Shown here piece after piece: positions 32,928 through 44,513 of a stretch of 64,000 bases of DNA. The DNA comes from Diphasiastrum complanatum (Eukaryota; Streptophyta; Lycopodiopsida; Lycopodiales; Lycopodiaceae): assembly GCA_029204225.1 (NCBI GenBank), contig CM055097.1, positions 124,001-188,000 of the forward strand, given 5' to 3'. Below the pieces are notes generated by a model, which was not told the origin of the DNA, searched no databases, and saw only the letters and a list, made by a program, of their open reading frames with translations. Position numbers and translations under genes: made by a program. Each line of letters begins with the position of its first letter. Position 1 is the stretch's first letter.

Positions 32928-33080
32928 CTAGATGTAGATATAGTATAAGGTAGTCCATGTGACTTTGATAAAGCACAAGACTCACAAACATGATTGATGC
33001 TACTTAAGGAACTTGGAAGACCTATCACAACTTGCTTCCTTGCCATTACCCCCAATTATTTGAAGTTGAGGTGCCTCATT
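32928..33080 (-). pseudogene. pol: Second GAG-pre-integrase module, relic
   Basis: This stretch aligns at nucleotide level with copia C 42600-42770 (the phrases TAGTATAAGGTAGTC, AAGCACAAGACT, CTTCCTTGCCATTACC are shared). It therefore encodes the same zinc module as 32442-32927, but in a copia C-like version with frame breaks. Two consecutive versions of one domain imply recombination between related elements. Confidence 0.7.
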
Positions 33081-33083
33081 ATT

Positions 33084-34197
33084 TTATGTCAAACCTCTTG
33101 AATAAGTAGGATATCCTTCCTTTTTTATCATGCAAGCATCTCCATCAAACTCAACTTTGAGGCCTTTACTTAGCAATTGACTCACACTAAGTGAATTGTT
33201 GGCAATAGATGGTATGAACAAAACGCCCTTCAAATGAACATTCCTATTTGTAGAGAGAGAAACAGGAATTGTGCCAATCCCTTGGATTGCACACTCACCA
33301 TCATTGGCCGTGTAGATCACCCTCTTGTCATCTCCATATGCCAACAAAGAAGTGAAGTACTCTTTGTAAAAAGTCATGTGTGAACTTGCTCCACTATCAA
33401 TCCACCATGGATCTAGATCTCCATCATTAGCAAGCATACATGAAGACATCACAAAAGCATCATCATTTGCATTTTGAACATCCAAACCATCCTCATCAAG
33501 AGTAAGATTACCTTGTTTGTCTCCTTGATCTCTCTTCTTCTTGTAGCACTCACTTGCAAAGTGTCCTTTGATGCCACAATAGAAGCACTTGAGCGTTGAT
33601 GAAGATCCACCTCTTGCTTGAAGCCTATATTCTTCATTGATTAAGATCTCTTGAAGATCCATCAAACTTGGCAAAGCCTTTTGAATAGTTAATCTTTGTA
33701 CAATATTAGCATGAGCATTCAACAATCCATTAAGAATAACTTGAACAAGCTCTCCTTCCTTAATGCTCTCGTCAATGCACGCCAACTCATCATTCAAAGC
33801 TTTTACTCTCAAAACAAAAACATTTGGACTCTCTTCATTCTTTTGCAGACATTGAAAGATTTGCCTTCTTAGAGTCAACAATCTAGAACTAGACTTGGAT
33901 TCATAAAGCTTCTTTAATGAATCCCAAGCATCCTTTGATGAGGTACTGTTACCAACTTCCTTGAGAAGCTCATTGGCATTCATCTTGATTATGTGTAGAG
34001 CCCTTTTGTCCCTCTTGTCATACCTCACTTGATCTTGTTGTGTTGCTGGCCTCTCTTCCAAAACTGCAACAATATCCAAAACACCATTCATCTCAATAAG
34101 TGATTCCATCCTCACTTTTCACAATGAATAGTTACTTAAGGTAAGCCTATCATTGGCTTCCAACATGACTCCACTTGATGTATCCATGTAGCAATGA
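33084..34197 (-). pseudogene. gag: Copia B Gag and protease
   Basis: Probable start at 34197 (MDTSSGVMLEANDRLTLSNY), where the conserved NYSLWK motif has TGA in place of Trp, so the main open frame starts only at 34115. It continues VLDIVAVLEERPATQQDQ, KALNDELACIDESIKEGEL, LMDLQEILINEEYRLQARGG, then the zinc knuckle CFYCGIKGHFASEC and protease WWIDSGASSHMT with an intact D-S-G. Gag is UBN2-type. About 36 residues present in copia C between ARGG and the knuckle are missing. One stop near the N-terminus is the only obvious damage in this part. Confidence 0.88.
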
Positions 34198-34785
34198 GTT
34201 GATCCTCTCTTTCAACCTGTTCCAATGCACAAAGCATTCCTTTGAACAACAACAAATGTCTTCAAAAAGAAATCTCAAAAATATGGAACCTCTCAATTCT
34301 CTTCTAGACACTTATACCAAGCAAATCAACACATAGAATAGTAAAATCTTGATCAACCTATGATCTATCCTCAATCTAATGACTCTTGCCACTTCCTAAG
34401 ATTGAAACACACTCAAATGAAGTTCAGTAACCTCACAATCTAGAGATCCAATCAAAATTAGATTTTGACAAAATCACAAAAAAATTATTATTTTAATTTC
34501 TACATGCAATTGTCTAAAATTGATATGCAATGTTGTAGCCACCACTTAGGACTTTCCAATGCTCTAAAAATCGGCCATTTTCAGTAATTAATGTGTGAAA
34601 TCAGAATTGAACAAGAATATAATCTTATTTAGAGATTTGATCTACAAAAGATCCAATCTACATATGTAAGAAACTTGATTTTGGTGTAGAACTCAATCTA
34701 GCACGCTCTAGCATTGATATCTTCTCCAAATAATTGATAGATGTGATTGCTTTCTTAAAAACCTAAAACACAAGCTCTGATACCA
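34198..34785 (-). other. Copia B leader with primer binding site
   Basis: Primer site TGGTATCAGAGC on the minus strand at 34774-34785, then about 580 bases to gag. The leader aligns well with that of copia C (44036-44513). Confidence 0.8.
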
Positions 34786-35470
34786 TGTGAAGAATTTGAG
34801 ATCAATTAAGATCCAAATCCATAGAATGATCTTGGGTTAGAAAGACAACAAATCACCAATCTTGCCAATGTAGAATAACCAACATCTACACTATGAATGA
34901 GATGCAAACTCTAATAGATCTTGATAAAACATCAATAAAAACATTAAATGAAGTTGATATCCATACAAAAATAGCAAGCTATTGTATTTCACATGTGTGA
35001 ATATGAAAATAACATTTGATTAGCATTCTACACACAAAATTGCAAGATATCACAAGTATTGTGCACCAATGGATAGTAGAACCCAAGAGAACCATGTATA
35101 AGCATGAAATGAGATAAGAGAAAGAGAGTGATCCCTCTTCCCACGAGTTACATCTTTTTATAACAGGTCTAAACCTAAATTCAAACTTTGATTTCCCTCC
35201 ATAATGAAAACCCTACTATTATTGTGACTAGATTCAATGTCTCTACTACTCATATTGAATCCCTCCAAAACTCGTGTTCTACACTTTTCAAAAGTGTTTA
35301 TTCAAATGATTTTAGACTAATATAACTCTGAAAAGCCAAACTCTAAGTCTAATATGAAATTGGCCTCAATTGCCAAATAAACAAATGTAGCAAATTTGAC
35401 TAAACTAGTTGAAATCTTTCACACATCTTACTAGGTTGACATCTTATCATATGCTTACAAGACAAACTCA
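34786..35470 (-). repeat. Copia B 5' LTR, outer end uncertain
   Basis: The minus strand reads TCTTCACA just before the primer site, a proper LTR end. The start of the LTR is not located: nothing here matches the presumed 3' LTR start at 31259, which suggests the two ends of copia B come from different elements. Confidence 0.45.
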
Positions 35471-36719
35471 TAACGTTGACAACAATGAGTGACTATGGCT
35501 CGACCTGAGGAAATCCTACTGTTACTAAATCCTCACCAGAGAATAAGCTAGTAGACATGTCAGCAAGTCACAATGAGCATATAAATGACTACTTTGTTTT
35601 TCCGGTAGCAAATGCATAACCAATCAAACTCCAACTCTGATCTATGTCTACTCACAAAGGACTCTCATGACAAAGTCACATGCAACCAACACGAATGACA
35701 AACATATCAACTGATATCATTGCTTGATGAAGAAGATATCCTCCCATACACATTTGCCATGGGTAGATCCACTGCTACACAAACCATGAATCCATAGTTC
35801 CACGCATCTACCTAAGATGTCCTCAGATGCACCATGTATCTCTTAAAAATACATCCATTTCCAAGTGTCATGTCCACAACTATCCATTCCACTTTGCCTT
35901 GCCCTGCCAAGCTACCATTCATCCTTCATGCACTAGCCATACATGTTTTCCAAAGACTCTAATGAATTTCCTACCTCTCATGAGCTTTCTCCTATAGGTT
36001 ACATGCTTTGACAAGCATCCACAAAGAATATGGATCACATATCAACTTGGACTATTCGCAAAAAAACAAGCTATCAAGCTTTGACCTATAAGACACGTAG
36101 GGCTTCCTTACCATAGCATCCAACTCACCATCCAGGCTTTCCGGTCATGGATTTCTAAGCTCCATAGCACCACATATATCCTGCTAGCTGCTTCTTGTTA
36201 CATCATGTAACATGGTCCATGAATCTGCTCTCATAGATCCTGAGAGTTATGTCTCATCAACCCTGATCTTACTAAGATAAAATGGCTTCACATGACTTTC
36301 ACTAGGCTTCCTTAATATCACTCCAAAAACTCACAAACCGTCCAGGTTCAAGCATCCAATGCCAAGCCTACACACTTGCAAATATAGCTCATGCATGAAA
36401 GCCCCAAAGAGATGGCTTACCAATGCTCCTAATGGTAGATAGCACTCCATCAATGTCAATCCAAGTATTGACCCATGTTGCATTGTCGACCATGCACACA
36501 TCTCGTGCGCACCATGAAGTCCACGCCACTACAACAATATGCCTCTAGTAGATCATAGAGATTAATCTCTCTTACCAATGCAAAATATGGTTCCACTGAA
36601 GTAGGTCCATTCACCAACCAGCCATCTGCAATATATCTTCAGTAACCATAGTGTCGACCCAGCCACCTCGGGAGGATTCATGCGGATGTTGGTGTAGAAA
36701 TTCATGGATCTCCTCCTCG
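35471..36719. other. No gene recognised
   Basis: No ORF of note; slightly higher GC than the spacers near 28-30 kb. Confidence 0.4.
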
Positions 36720-37974
36720 ACAGTGACCAAATTTCTTTTGAAATTCGTCCAAAGCAACTTTGTAGTTGTCTACTTTGTGCAGCAAATAACTGATTTTGTT
36801 TTGTGAGATCGGCCTTGTTGCCATTGGCGTATGCAATAGATTATCTCTGTAGGACATCATTATGTTGCTGAATAGCTTTCAAGTTCTCTACCAACTTGGC
36901 CTCGTGTTGTTCTGTCACTTGTAGTTATCTGTTTAACTTGATCAGCTTATGGATTATCAGTGTATTCTCGCTACTCAGATCTGCTGTTCTCTTGTCCAAA
37001 TACTTTTATCCTCTACCATTTTCTGGGTTATTTGTCCTAGGTGTGAATGGATTCCCAAAATATTACTAGAATCAAAAGTAATTTGCAACCCGCTCGTTGA
37101 TGTTGTAGCTCCTTGTGGTGCTGATGGTCCAAGATGCAGGTTTGCCTGAGTATCATCTTCTTCAAAAATATCTTCATCATGAGCTTGATAGGCATCAAGG
37201 CTGACCTATTTTGAGGTGTGGCTACTTGCATTTATTGGAAAATGTCCTGAAACTGATCAAATCTTATTCTGGGGGAGTTGGGATTAAAAGGAGGAGAGCT
37301 TTGTGGCAATATGAAAGTCACCTTAGTGTCAAGGGAATTGAAATCATTGTTCAGATTCAAGAACATATGTGTCGAGGGAGACACAGCCCTAGGTGAGGGG
37401 TAGAAATGGATTGCGCTTTTGTTGGTCTGATGGCTGACCCAATTGTGACAGAAGGCAATATCAAGAAATCAGTGGCAAGGGTAGTTTTAGAGGATGAGAG
37501 GATGTAAAGATTTGATCTGGTTGTAGCAAGTAAGATTGGTGTAGCTGGCTATGGTTGCTGAGTACCATGACGAGCCCCAAGAGGCGAGTGGGGTGCGAAC
37601 CCGTCGCCTACTCTGTGAGGTGCTTCCTTGGTGGGACGACTTTGCAGGTGCCAATTCATAGATTACTAGAACAGATTGCGTGCCTAGAACTTGTGCACCT
37701 TGCTCTCCAATAGGGATGTGGCCAAGGACGAGAGAAGAGAGTCTGCTACAAATTGTTCCTTAGTATTAGATTTAATGGCTCTCTTCAACTCTCCAAAGAC
37801 CGTCTTGTACCAGTCATACAACTGGACTATCGGCTTTTCAAACTTGGCATGGGATTCGACCAAATGGTGGAGGATTTGTGAGATGATCTCTCCTTCCACA
37901 AGTTTTCCACATAAAAAAATGAGCTGGGCCCCCATATTTGCTCCTAATGGACCATAATAATAATCCATTGACAA
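36720..37974 (-). pseudogene. Decayed coding region of unknown family
   Basis: Minus strand. The first 96 codons (37974-37684) are open: MSMDYYYGPLGANMGAQLIF, VQLYDWYKTVFGELKRAIKS. Further left one can follow, through stops and shifts, a Pro/Ser/Thr-rich part (EAPHRVGDGFAPHSPLGARH), an acidic part (AHDEDIFEEDDTQANLHLGP) and a Gln/Lys/Glu-rich part (EQHEAKLVENLKAIQQHNDV) that would form a coiled coil. The residue composition and few stops over 1.2 kb suggest former coding. It lies about 2.5 kb downstream of LTR1 in the same orientation and could be that element's own protein. I do not recognise the family; a gag-like protein is only a guess. Confidence 0.4.
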
Positions 37975-40448
37975 AATTGTGATTTAACAAGAGTTTGCAC
38001 ATGATTTTATTGTCACATAAAACAACCCATCTGGTACTATCATTCCCGAATTCCTACCATCTGAGAGTTCCAACTCTTAGAAATAAGGCTCTTTACCATA
38101 CAAATGTGAACTAAGTGTCCATTCTCACTTCCATCTCACAATTTCCAATAACAAATAGGGTCAACTCATGGTCCTATAGATATTTGATATAAATTCAACT
38201 TAAAGAATTCAATAAACCGGTGCTATGCAATTTTCTTACAGGGATTATTAAACAATCCAAATTACATAACACAATCACATTTACCTACTCAAGTGTCACA
38301 TTTTCTTCCACCCTTAGATTTTTCGGTTACTCAAAAAATTTCAACAGGTAAGATACCGAAAACTCCTTTGACACAAGTACATGCTAGGTTGCTACCCTTT
38401 CCATTACACCGGCTTAAGTATTACTTTGTTAAAGTTGTCTAAAATTAATATAAAATTCAATAAAATTTGGATTTGGGTACCTCTTTTACAATATTCGACA
38501 TATAATTTTTGTCGAATATAGAGCTACCTCCAAATAAGATGACCTTTATTCCATTTATTCACTTTAACAAGTATCTCAAAAGCTTTAGTTTGCCCAATCT
38601 TAACGATTAAAATCATTGAGGACAAGCCTATCGATGCTCCACCAAGTCAAAAAGGAAGAACCATAAACAACTCAATTAATTGGAAATATTTCTACTCCAG
38701 AGTTAAACCGATAAAAAGCACAGGATCAGAAAATCGAATTTTTAGTTCGGGGTACTTGCCTAGAGAAAATTATCTTGAGAATTAGTACTTATTGTCTATC
38801 CTAAATCCATGGATCGATCGCATAGACCTAGCAGTTAGGATAATAAAATTATTCTCTAAACATTCTCATGACTAAGGTCGAAAAAATAGGTGATTCCATT
38901 CTTAACTACCGATCTAGTTAGATTATCTCGAAATCTTCATCCTAAATCAATAAAAAGTTTCACCTTTGGTTACCTATTAGGTTTAGTCAGTTTCCATGCA
39001 AATACTGGGAGAGTCTATAGAGCAGCTAGTGAATAAAAATCCACTCTTATTTAAAAGGCTCCTCCCACATGCAAAACAAGACAAGTTTCACCTAACCCCT
39101 ATAAGGGTTTACTAAGATAACAAGAGGTAGGTTAATGCATAACATGCAACCCTTTAGAGGCTAAACACCAAAACCCTAACCTCAAGCCTTTTTATGCCAA
39201 AGCATGCATGAGGAATGGTTATTTCTTTGCCTCCTGGCTGCTACTATCCACCGGCCACAACCACTCGCTTCAGTCTCAATTTTGTCACAGGGAACATGAT
39301 GCAATACCCTGCACCATCGCGGCTTGAAAAACAGGCTTCTCAATGAATACAATCAACAACTTCCATGCCCATAGAATCGGCTAACAGCCTACACTTCCAC
39401 AGCTGCCACAACCACAGCTGCCAATCAGGGCTTCAAAAACGTGTTACAGTTACATCTATTGGCACCTCCACCTGCAACCTTCACTGGGAAATAGGTATGT
39501 TTCCAGGCTGCAACAAAATCTAATGCTTTTGTAAGAGTAACTCGCATTTACCCTTCTCAGCAAATTGCTCAATACTCAAGTACGAGAGCAATCAGCTCAG
39601 ACTCTTTCATGCAAGCTTCCAAATCTACAAAAGACTTGATTGTAGAACTTGACAACCATTTGGTGTTCCACAGAAGTTCCAACTTAGCAACAAATCTGCT
39701 TTTCACTCAATCATTTCACTGTAACCAAATAAACGAACTTGAAAAGATGATAGCTTGCTTTTATTGTCCCAAATTAGGGTCACTTCCCACAACCAAACTT
39801 CAAGTTATGCATGGAAGAAGGTTTTTTTCAGAATTCAGATTGCATGCATTACAATCGGCAATTTACAATATTATTTAGAGAATCGGCAATTCACAATATT
39901 ATTTAGAGAATCGGCAATTTACAATATTTATTCAATGTTTCTAGTTTTCTGTTCGCATGAATCACAAGAGGATTAGTCTAAAAAACCTCAAATCCTCACA
40001 TGCAATCAATAAATTCAAGATTTTCAGCAACAGTTAGTTTATTCATTCTGGATAAATTGATTCCTCATCAATCTATCAACAAACATCCTGCTACTAAATC
40101 TGAATCTAAATTGTCCAAAACATTATGGATTCATGCAAATTATTCAAACAAGAAAGTGGATCTACTCATGCAGATCATTCCACGTCAAATGAAAAATTCC
40201 TCAATGCAACATAAAAAATAAGTATGAATTCAATCACTAATTCTCAGCATCTCTAACAAAATCAAACAAGGAGAAGAGCACTCTACCACCAAGTTTGAAA
40301 GAACATGTCATATACTCGAATTAGTGAATCCAAACCTAATTTCCATTGAGAACTCAACACTCCATCTGGGATCTGAATCCAAGTGCATTCCAATTCAGAT
40401 TTGATGTAGAACTTGTCTTCATCTTATCCAAGACTGCATCTTAGTCGG
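37975..40448 (-). other. Internal region downstream of LTR1, no gene
   Basis: The first 150 bases next to the primer site (40300-40448) match the leader that follows LTR2 at 51456-51600. The rest is AT-rich without ORFs apart from chance ones. Includes the 28-bp repeat at 39853. Confidence 0.5.
39853..39936. repeat. 28-bp tandem repeat, three units
   Basis: Units AATCGGCAATTTACAATATT... start at 39853, 39881 and 39909. Confidence 0.93.
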
Positions 40449-40460
40449 GCTCTAATACCA
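40449..40460 (-). promoter_or_regulatory. Primer binding site after LTR1
   Basis: Minus strand TGGTATTAGAGC, one change from the iMet site; followed by CCGACTAAGATGCAGTC as in the LTR2 element. Confidence 0.82.
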
Positions 40461-40461
40461 A

Positions 40462-40923
40462 TATTAAGACCACTAGGAAAAAATCCCTAAGATGAGGATA
40501 GGAGTAACACAAAAAAAGAGACTATGGAGCAAAACCACCCAACCAAACCTAGATCCCTCTCATGCCATGTGATAGCAAAAGGAGAAGAGCTCAATTGGTA
40601 ACCTAGACCAAGTCGTCGACAGGATAATCTCTATCTCAATATATAGAGAGTATGATCATGTGCATGAATCCATGCAATCCTCATGCAGGTCAAATATAAA
40701 TAGGTCACAGCTCTTCATGCATTCCTCCTGCCTATATCTGTCACACGTACATGCACTACTCCAAATGTCTCAATTACAGTGTTTTGGTCCTCTCAAGATC
40801 ATTAGTCACCAACATGCCTCGACATGGAATTAAGTCTAGGTGTGACCAATAATCTCGAACACTAGAGGGCCGGTCTACCATATTAGGACTATTCTATGTC
40901 CTTAGTTGAATATGGCTGTAACA
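40462..40923 (-). repeat. LTR1, 5' LTR of an element running left (462 bp)
   Basis: Starts (minus) TGTTACAGCCATATTC at 40923. It aligns along its length with LTR2 (50966-51442, plus), including CTCTATATATTGAG and the leader after the primer site. Its end is TCTTAATA rather than TG...CA. It directly follows the end of copia C, but no polypurine tract lies at 40924, so it is unlikely to be copia C's own 3' LTR. Confidence 0.8.
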
Positions 40924-40961
40924 CCAGATAAAGTCCAACTTCTTATTGACACATTTAACCA

Positions 40962-41633
40962 TCAAAGTCCATAATTTGAACTCTCTGGAAAAATACAGCA
41001 AACAAACAATAAATGTGAGTGATCAACTTTTTCTTGCATGTCTCCTCTTCCTTTGTCCTTTGTTGTCATGTATCCACCATGATAGTCCATGAATGAGCTT
41101 CCATCTCCATCTTGCCAAAAGATGCCATCAAGCCTTGATGACTTGGCCATGAACGAGTGACATAATGAGTCTCCAATAGATTCGTTTCCATCAGCAAAAC
41201 CAGCCAAGAATGCTATTACAAATCCAACATCAAAACAATGCTCACCAATGTAGCTAGTTTTACCATATCTTGACAATTTGCACACATCCACATGAAATTG
41301 CTCAAACATGAGATAGAACAAGTAAAGTAAACTTGAACAACACTTCCTTGCTGCTCCTTTGACCTTACTTGAGTCTTCAATATGCTGTAAAAACATATCC
41401 ATAATACCTTTGCCAATTACCTCTCCTTTGATGCTCTTGACTAGTTCCAAATTGCCAACTTCTCTTTTGACTAGTTGAAGCGCTTTGAGATCAACCTCTG
41501 AATCATCAACTTGATCATCAAAGTCATTGAACAAACTTTGTTTTCCAGATCCAATACTTGATGTCACAGCAAGATAACATCCATCTACTTGCATAGCTCC
41601 ATGTACACAAGAAGATCCTCCAAAAGATGTTCC
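40962..41633 (-). CDS. Copia C 3' open region replacing RT, unknown function
   Basis: The open frame that starts in integrase at 42455 runs on without a stop to 40962. From about residue 275 it no longer resembles copia: SSIGSGKQSLFNDFDDQVDD, LKALQLVKREVGNLELVKSI, KVKGAARKCCSSLLYLFYLM, GEHCFDVGFVIAFLAGFADG, ending FPESSNYGL. RT and RNase H are wholly missing. A hydrophobic stretch (FVIAFLAGFA) might be a membrane or core segment. The region stays open for some 220 codons in an element that otherwise shows frame damage, which may mean recent acquisition, constraint or chance. GSGKQ and KGAAR recur in copia B. No function can be assigned. Confidence 0.5.
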   Translation of the reverse strand, partial: GTSFGGSSCVHGAMQVDGCYLAVTSSIGSGKQSLFNDFDDQVDDSEVDLKALQLVKREVGNLELVKSIKGEVIGKGIMDMFLQHIEDSSKVKGAARKCCSSLLYLFYLMFEQFHVDVCKLSRYGKTSYIGEHCFDVGFVIAFLAGFADGNESIGDSLCHSFMAKSSRLDGIFWQDGDGSSFMDYHGGYMTTKDKGRGDMQEKVDHSHLLFVCCIFPESSNYGL

Positions 41634-42914
41634 ACTCTTCATAAGAGATCGATACTCAAGATCCATTGCTTGGTCATCCAAAGAGGTTAGGAAAGCAACA
41701 TAATTTCTAGAAACTACTTGGTTACCCTTTTGATCATATGTGAGCCTTGAAGGTACTTGCCTTTCTCTTGATGTTCTCCTTGGCTTTTGACTTGATGAAG
41801 GTCCATCATCACCACCATCCAAAGTAGGATCCTTCTCATCAACATCAAGAATGTTAGATCCATCCTCTCTACCATCAATCATGCTTGAAGACACCTTTGG
41901 AATATTCCCCTCATCAAAAATGACATCTCTACCAACAATCACTTTGTTAGTAGAAGGAATATAAACCTTGTAGGCTTTACTCACCTCACTATATCCAACA
42001 AAAATACCTCTTCTTGAAGATGGATCCTCCTTGGTTCTATCATCAAGAGTAATGTTGACATAGCATGTGCATCCAAAGGTTCTTAGAAAGTTGACACTCA
42101 GCCTCCTCTTGAATAGCATCTCAAAAGGTGTCCTTCCATCCAAAATAGCACTCGGCCACCTATTGCACAAGAAATTGGCACACAACAAAGCTTGATCCCA
42201 AAATGGTTTGTCAAGATTAGCACTTAACCTCATAGCTTTAGCACTTTCACATAAAGTCCTATTCTTCCTTTCAGCCACTCCATTTTGTTGTGGAGTCCTT
42301 GATGTTGTATACTCCCTCTTGATCTCATGCTCATCACAAAAGGCCTTGAACTTGTTAGATATGTACTCACCACCATTGTCACCTCTCAAGCACTTGATCT
42401 TTGTGGAAAATTGATTCTCCCTAGCATTCTTGAACTTGACAAAGACATCATACACTTAATCATTGCTCTTTAGTAGATAGATCCAACAAAATCTACTAAA
42501 ATCATCAATGAATGTTACATACATCTTAGCTCCACTATTGCTAATTGTAGTAAATCCATGAATATCCAAATGTACAAGTTGAACAGGCTTTGTAGATCTA
42601 GAAATAGATCTAGTATAAGGTAGTCTATGTGACTTAGACAAAGCACAAGACTTACAAACATGCTTGACATTACTTAAGAAACTTGGAATACCAATCACAA
42701 CCTTCTTCCTTGCCATTACCTCCAATGACTTGAAGTTGAGGTGTCCCAACCTTTTGTGCCAAACCTCTTGAATAGAAATTTGCTCCCTTGCAACACATCC
42801 AACTTGGTTAGCAATAACACAAACATCAAGTTTGAACAACTTCCCTTGCCTTTTACCTTTTCCATTCAAGACATCCTTCCTTTTGATCAAACAAGCATCT
42901 CCACCAAACTCCAC
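41634..42914 (-). pseudogene. pol: Copia C GAG-pre-integrase and integrase
   Basis: From 42914: FGGDACLIKRKDVLNGKGKR, then the zinc module EVWHKRLGHLNFKSLEVM and CKSCALSKSHRLPY, integrase Asp in LVHLDIHGFTTISNSG, then VTFIDDFSRFCWIYLLKSND and a stop at 42456. The next frame gives CLRGDNGGEYISNKF (second Asp; the usual RSDNGGE is RGDNGGE), NGVAERKNRTLCESAKAM (Glu), LRTFGCTCYVNITL, FVGYSEVSKAYKVYI and a Ser/Arg-rich tail with RRTSRERQVPSRLTYD. All three DDE residues are present. One stop separates the two halves; integrase would otherwise be nearly complete. Confidence 0.88.
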
Positions 42915-44035
42915 TTAGAGGCCTTTACTTAGCATTTGACTCACGCTAAGTAAATTCTTGGTAATAGATGGAATAAACAAGACATCCTCCAAATGAACAT
43001 TCCTATTTGTAGAGAGAGAAATAGGAATTGTGCCAATCCCTTTGATTGCACACTCACCATCATTGGTCGTGTAGATCACCCTCTTGTCATCTCCATATGC
43101 CAACAAAGAAGTGAAGTACTCTTTGCGAAAGGTCATGTGTGAATATGCTCCACTATCAATCCACCAAGGATCTAGATCTCCATCATTAACAAGCATACTT
43201 GAAGACATCACAAAAGCATCGTCATTTGCATCTTGAACATCCAAACCATCCTCATCAAGAGTAAGATTATCTTGCTTGTCTCATTGATCTCTCTTCTTCC
43301 ACAATAGAAGCACTTGAGCTTTGATCTATCCTTTTTTTCGCCACTTGAAGAAGCATCCACTTGATCTTGCCCTTTAGACCACTTACTTTTGGTTTTGCCC
43401 TTGAATTTGCCCTTTGTGAACATAGCATCCTCTTGAAATGTCGATGTAGGTCCACCTCTTGCTTGAAGCCTATATTCCTCATTGATCAATATCTCTTGAA
43501 GATCCATCAAACTTGGCAAAGTCTTTTGAATAGCAATACTTTGAACAATGTTAGCATGGGCATCCAACAAGCCATTAAGAATCATTTGAATAAGCTCTCC
43601 TTCCTTAATGCTTTCATCTTTGCAAGCTAACTCATCATTCAATGCTTTCATTCTCAAAACAAAAGTACTTGGACTTTCTTCATTATTTTGCAAACAAGAA
43701 AAGATTTGCCTTCTTAGAGTCAATACTCTAGAAGTAGACTTGGATTCATAAAGCTTCTTCAATGAATTCCAAGCTTCCAAAGATGATGTGCACTTACCAA
43801 CTTCCTTGAGAAGTTCATTGGTAACATTCATCTTTATTATGTGTAGAGCCTTCTTGGCCCTCTTGTCATACCTCACTTGATCTTGTTGTGTTGTTGGTCT
43901 CTCCTCCAAACCTACAACAATATCCAAAACATCATTCATCTCAAGAAGTGACTCCATCCTCACTTTCCACAATGACTAGTTACTTGAGGTAAGCCTATCG
44001 TTGGCTTCCAACATGACTCCAATTGAAGTTGCCAT
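42915..44035 (-). pseudogene. gag: Copia C Gag and protease
   Basis: Start at 44035 (MATSIGVMLEANDRLTSS). The NYSLWK motif has TAG in place of Tyr, so the visible open frame starts at 43972. Gag continues with VLDIVVGLEERPTTQQDQ, MKALNDELACKDESIKEGEL and a basic segment TKGKFKGKTKSKWSKGQDQV absent in copia B. The zinc knuckle is broken: CFYCG is followed at once by RREINETS, a deletion that removes the GH and last Cys and shifts the frame. Protease DPWWIDSGAYSHMTF is intact (42915-43244). Nucleotide similarity with copia B is high through the whole part. Confidence 0.88.
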
Positions 44036-44513
44036 GTAGCAATGACTTGATCTTCTCTTTCAACCTGCTTCAATGCACAAAGCACTCCTTTGAACAACAA
44101 CAAATGTTTTCAAAAGAAATCACCAAGATTTGAAACTATTTCACAAATTCTCTTCTAGCACTTATCCAAGCAAATCAACACATAGAATCATGGAATCTTG
44201 ATCAACCTATGATCTATCCTCAATCTAATGACTTTTGCCACTTCCTAAGATTGAAACACACTCAAATGAAGTCCAGCAACCTCACTATCTAGAGATCCAA
44301 TCAAAATTAGGGTTTTGACAAAATAACAAAAAATTGACTATTCTAAATCTACATGCAAATGCTGAAAATTTGATATGCAATCTATAAGCCACCACTTAGG
44401 CTGAACCAATGATCCAAAAATCGGCCAAATCTAGTATGTGAATTCAAAAATTGGGATTGATCAAGTATATTGACCTATTTAGTGTTTTGATCTACAAAAG
44501 ATCCAATCTACAT
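44036..44513 (-). other. Copia C leader, cut at its 5' end
   Basis: Aligns with the copia B leader up to GATCCAATCTACAT at about 44513 and then diverges; primer site and 5' LTR are missing. Confidence 0.7.

Noticed and set aside
39853-39936. Three evenly spaced 28-bp repeats as a CRISPR-like array
   Set aside because: Units are directly adjacent with no spacers, and the context is a plant retrotransposon nest.
40462-40923. LTR1 as the 3' LTR of copia C
   Set aside because: Its position fits, but there is no polypurine tract before it, and it is followed by a primer site and leader, which marks it as a 5' LTR.
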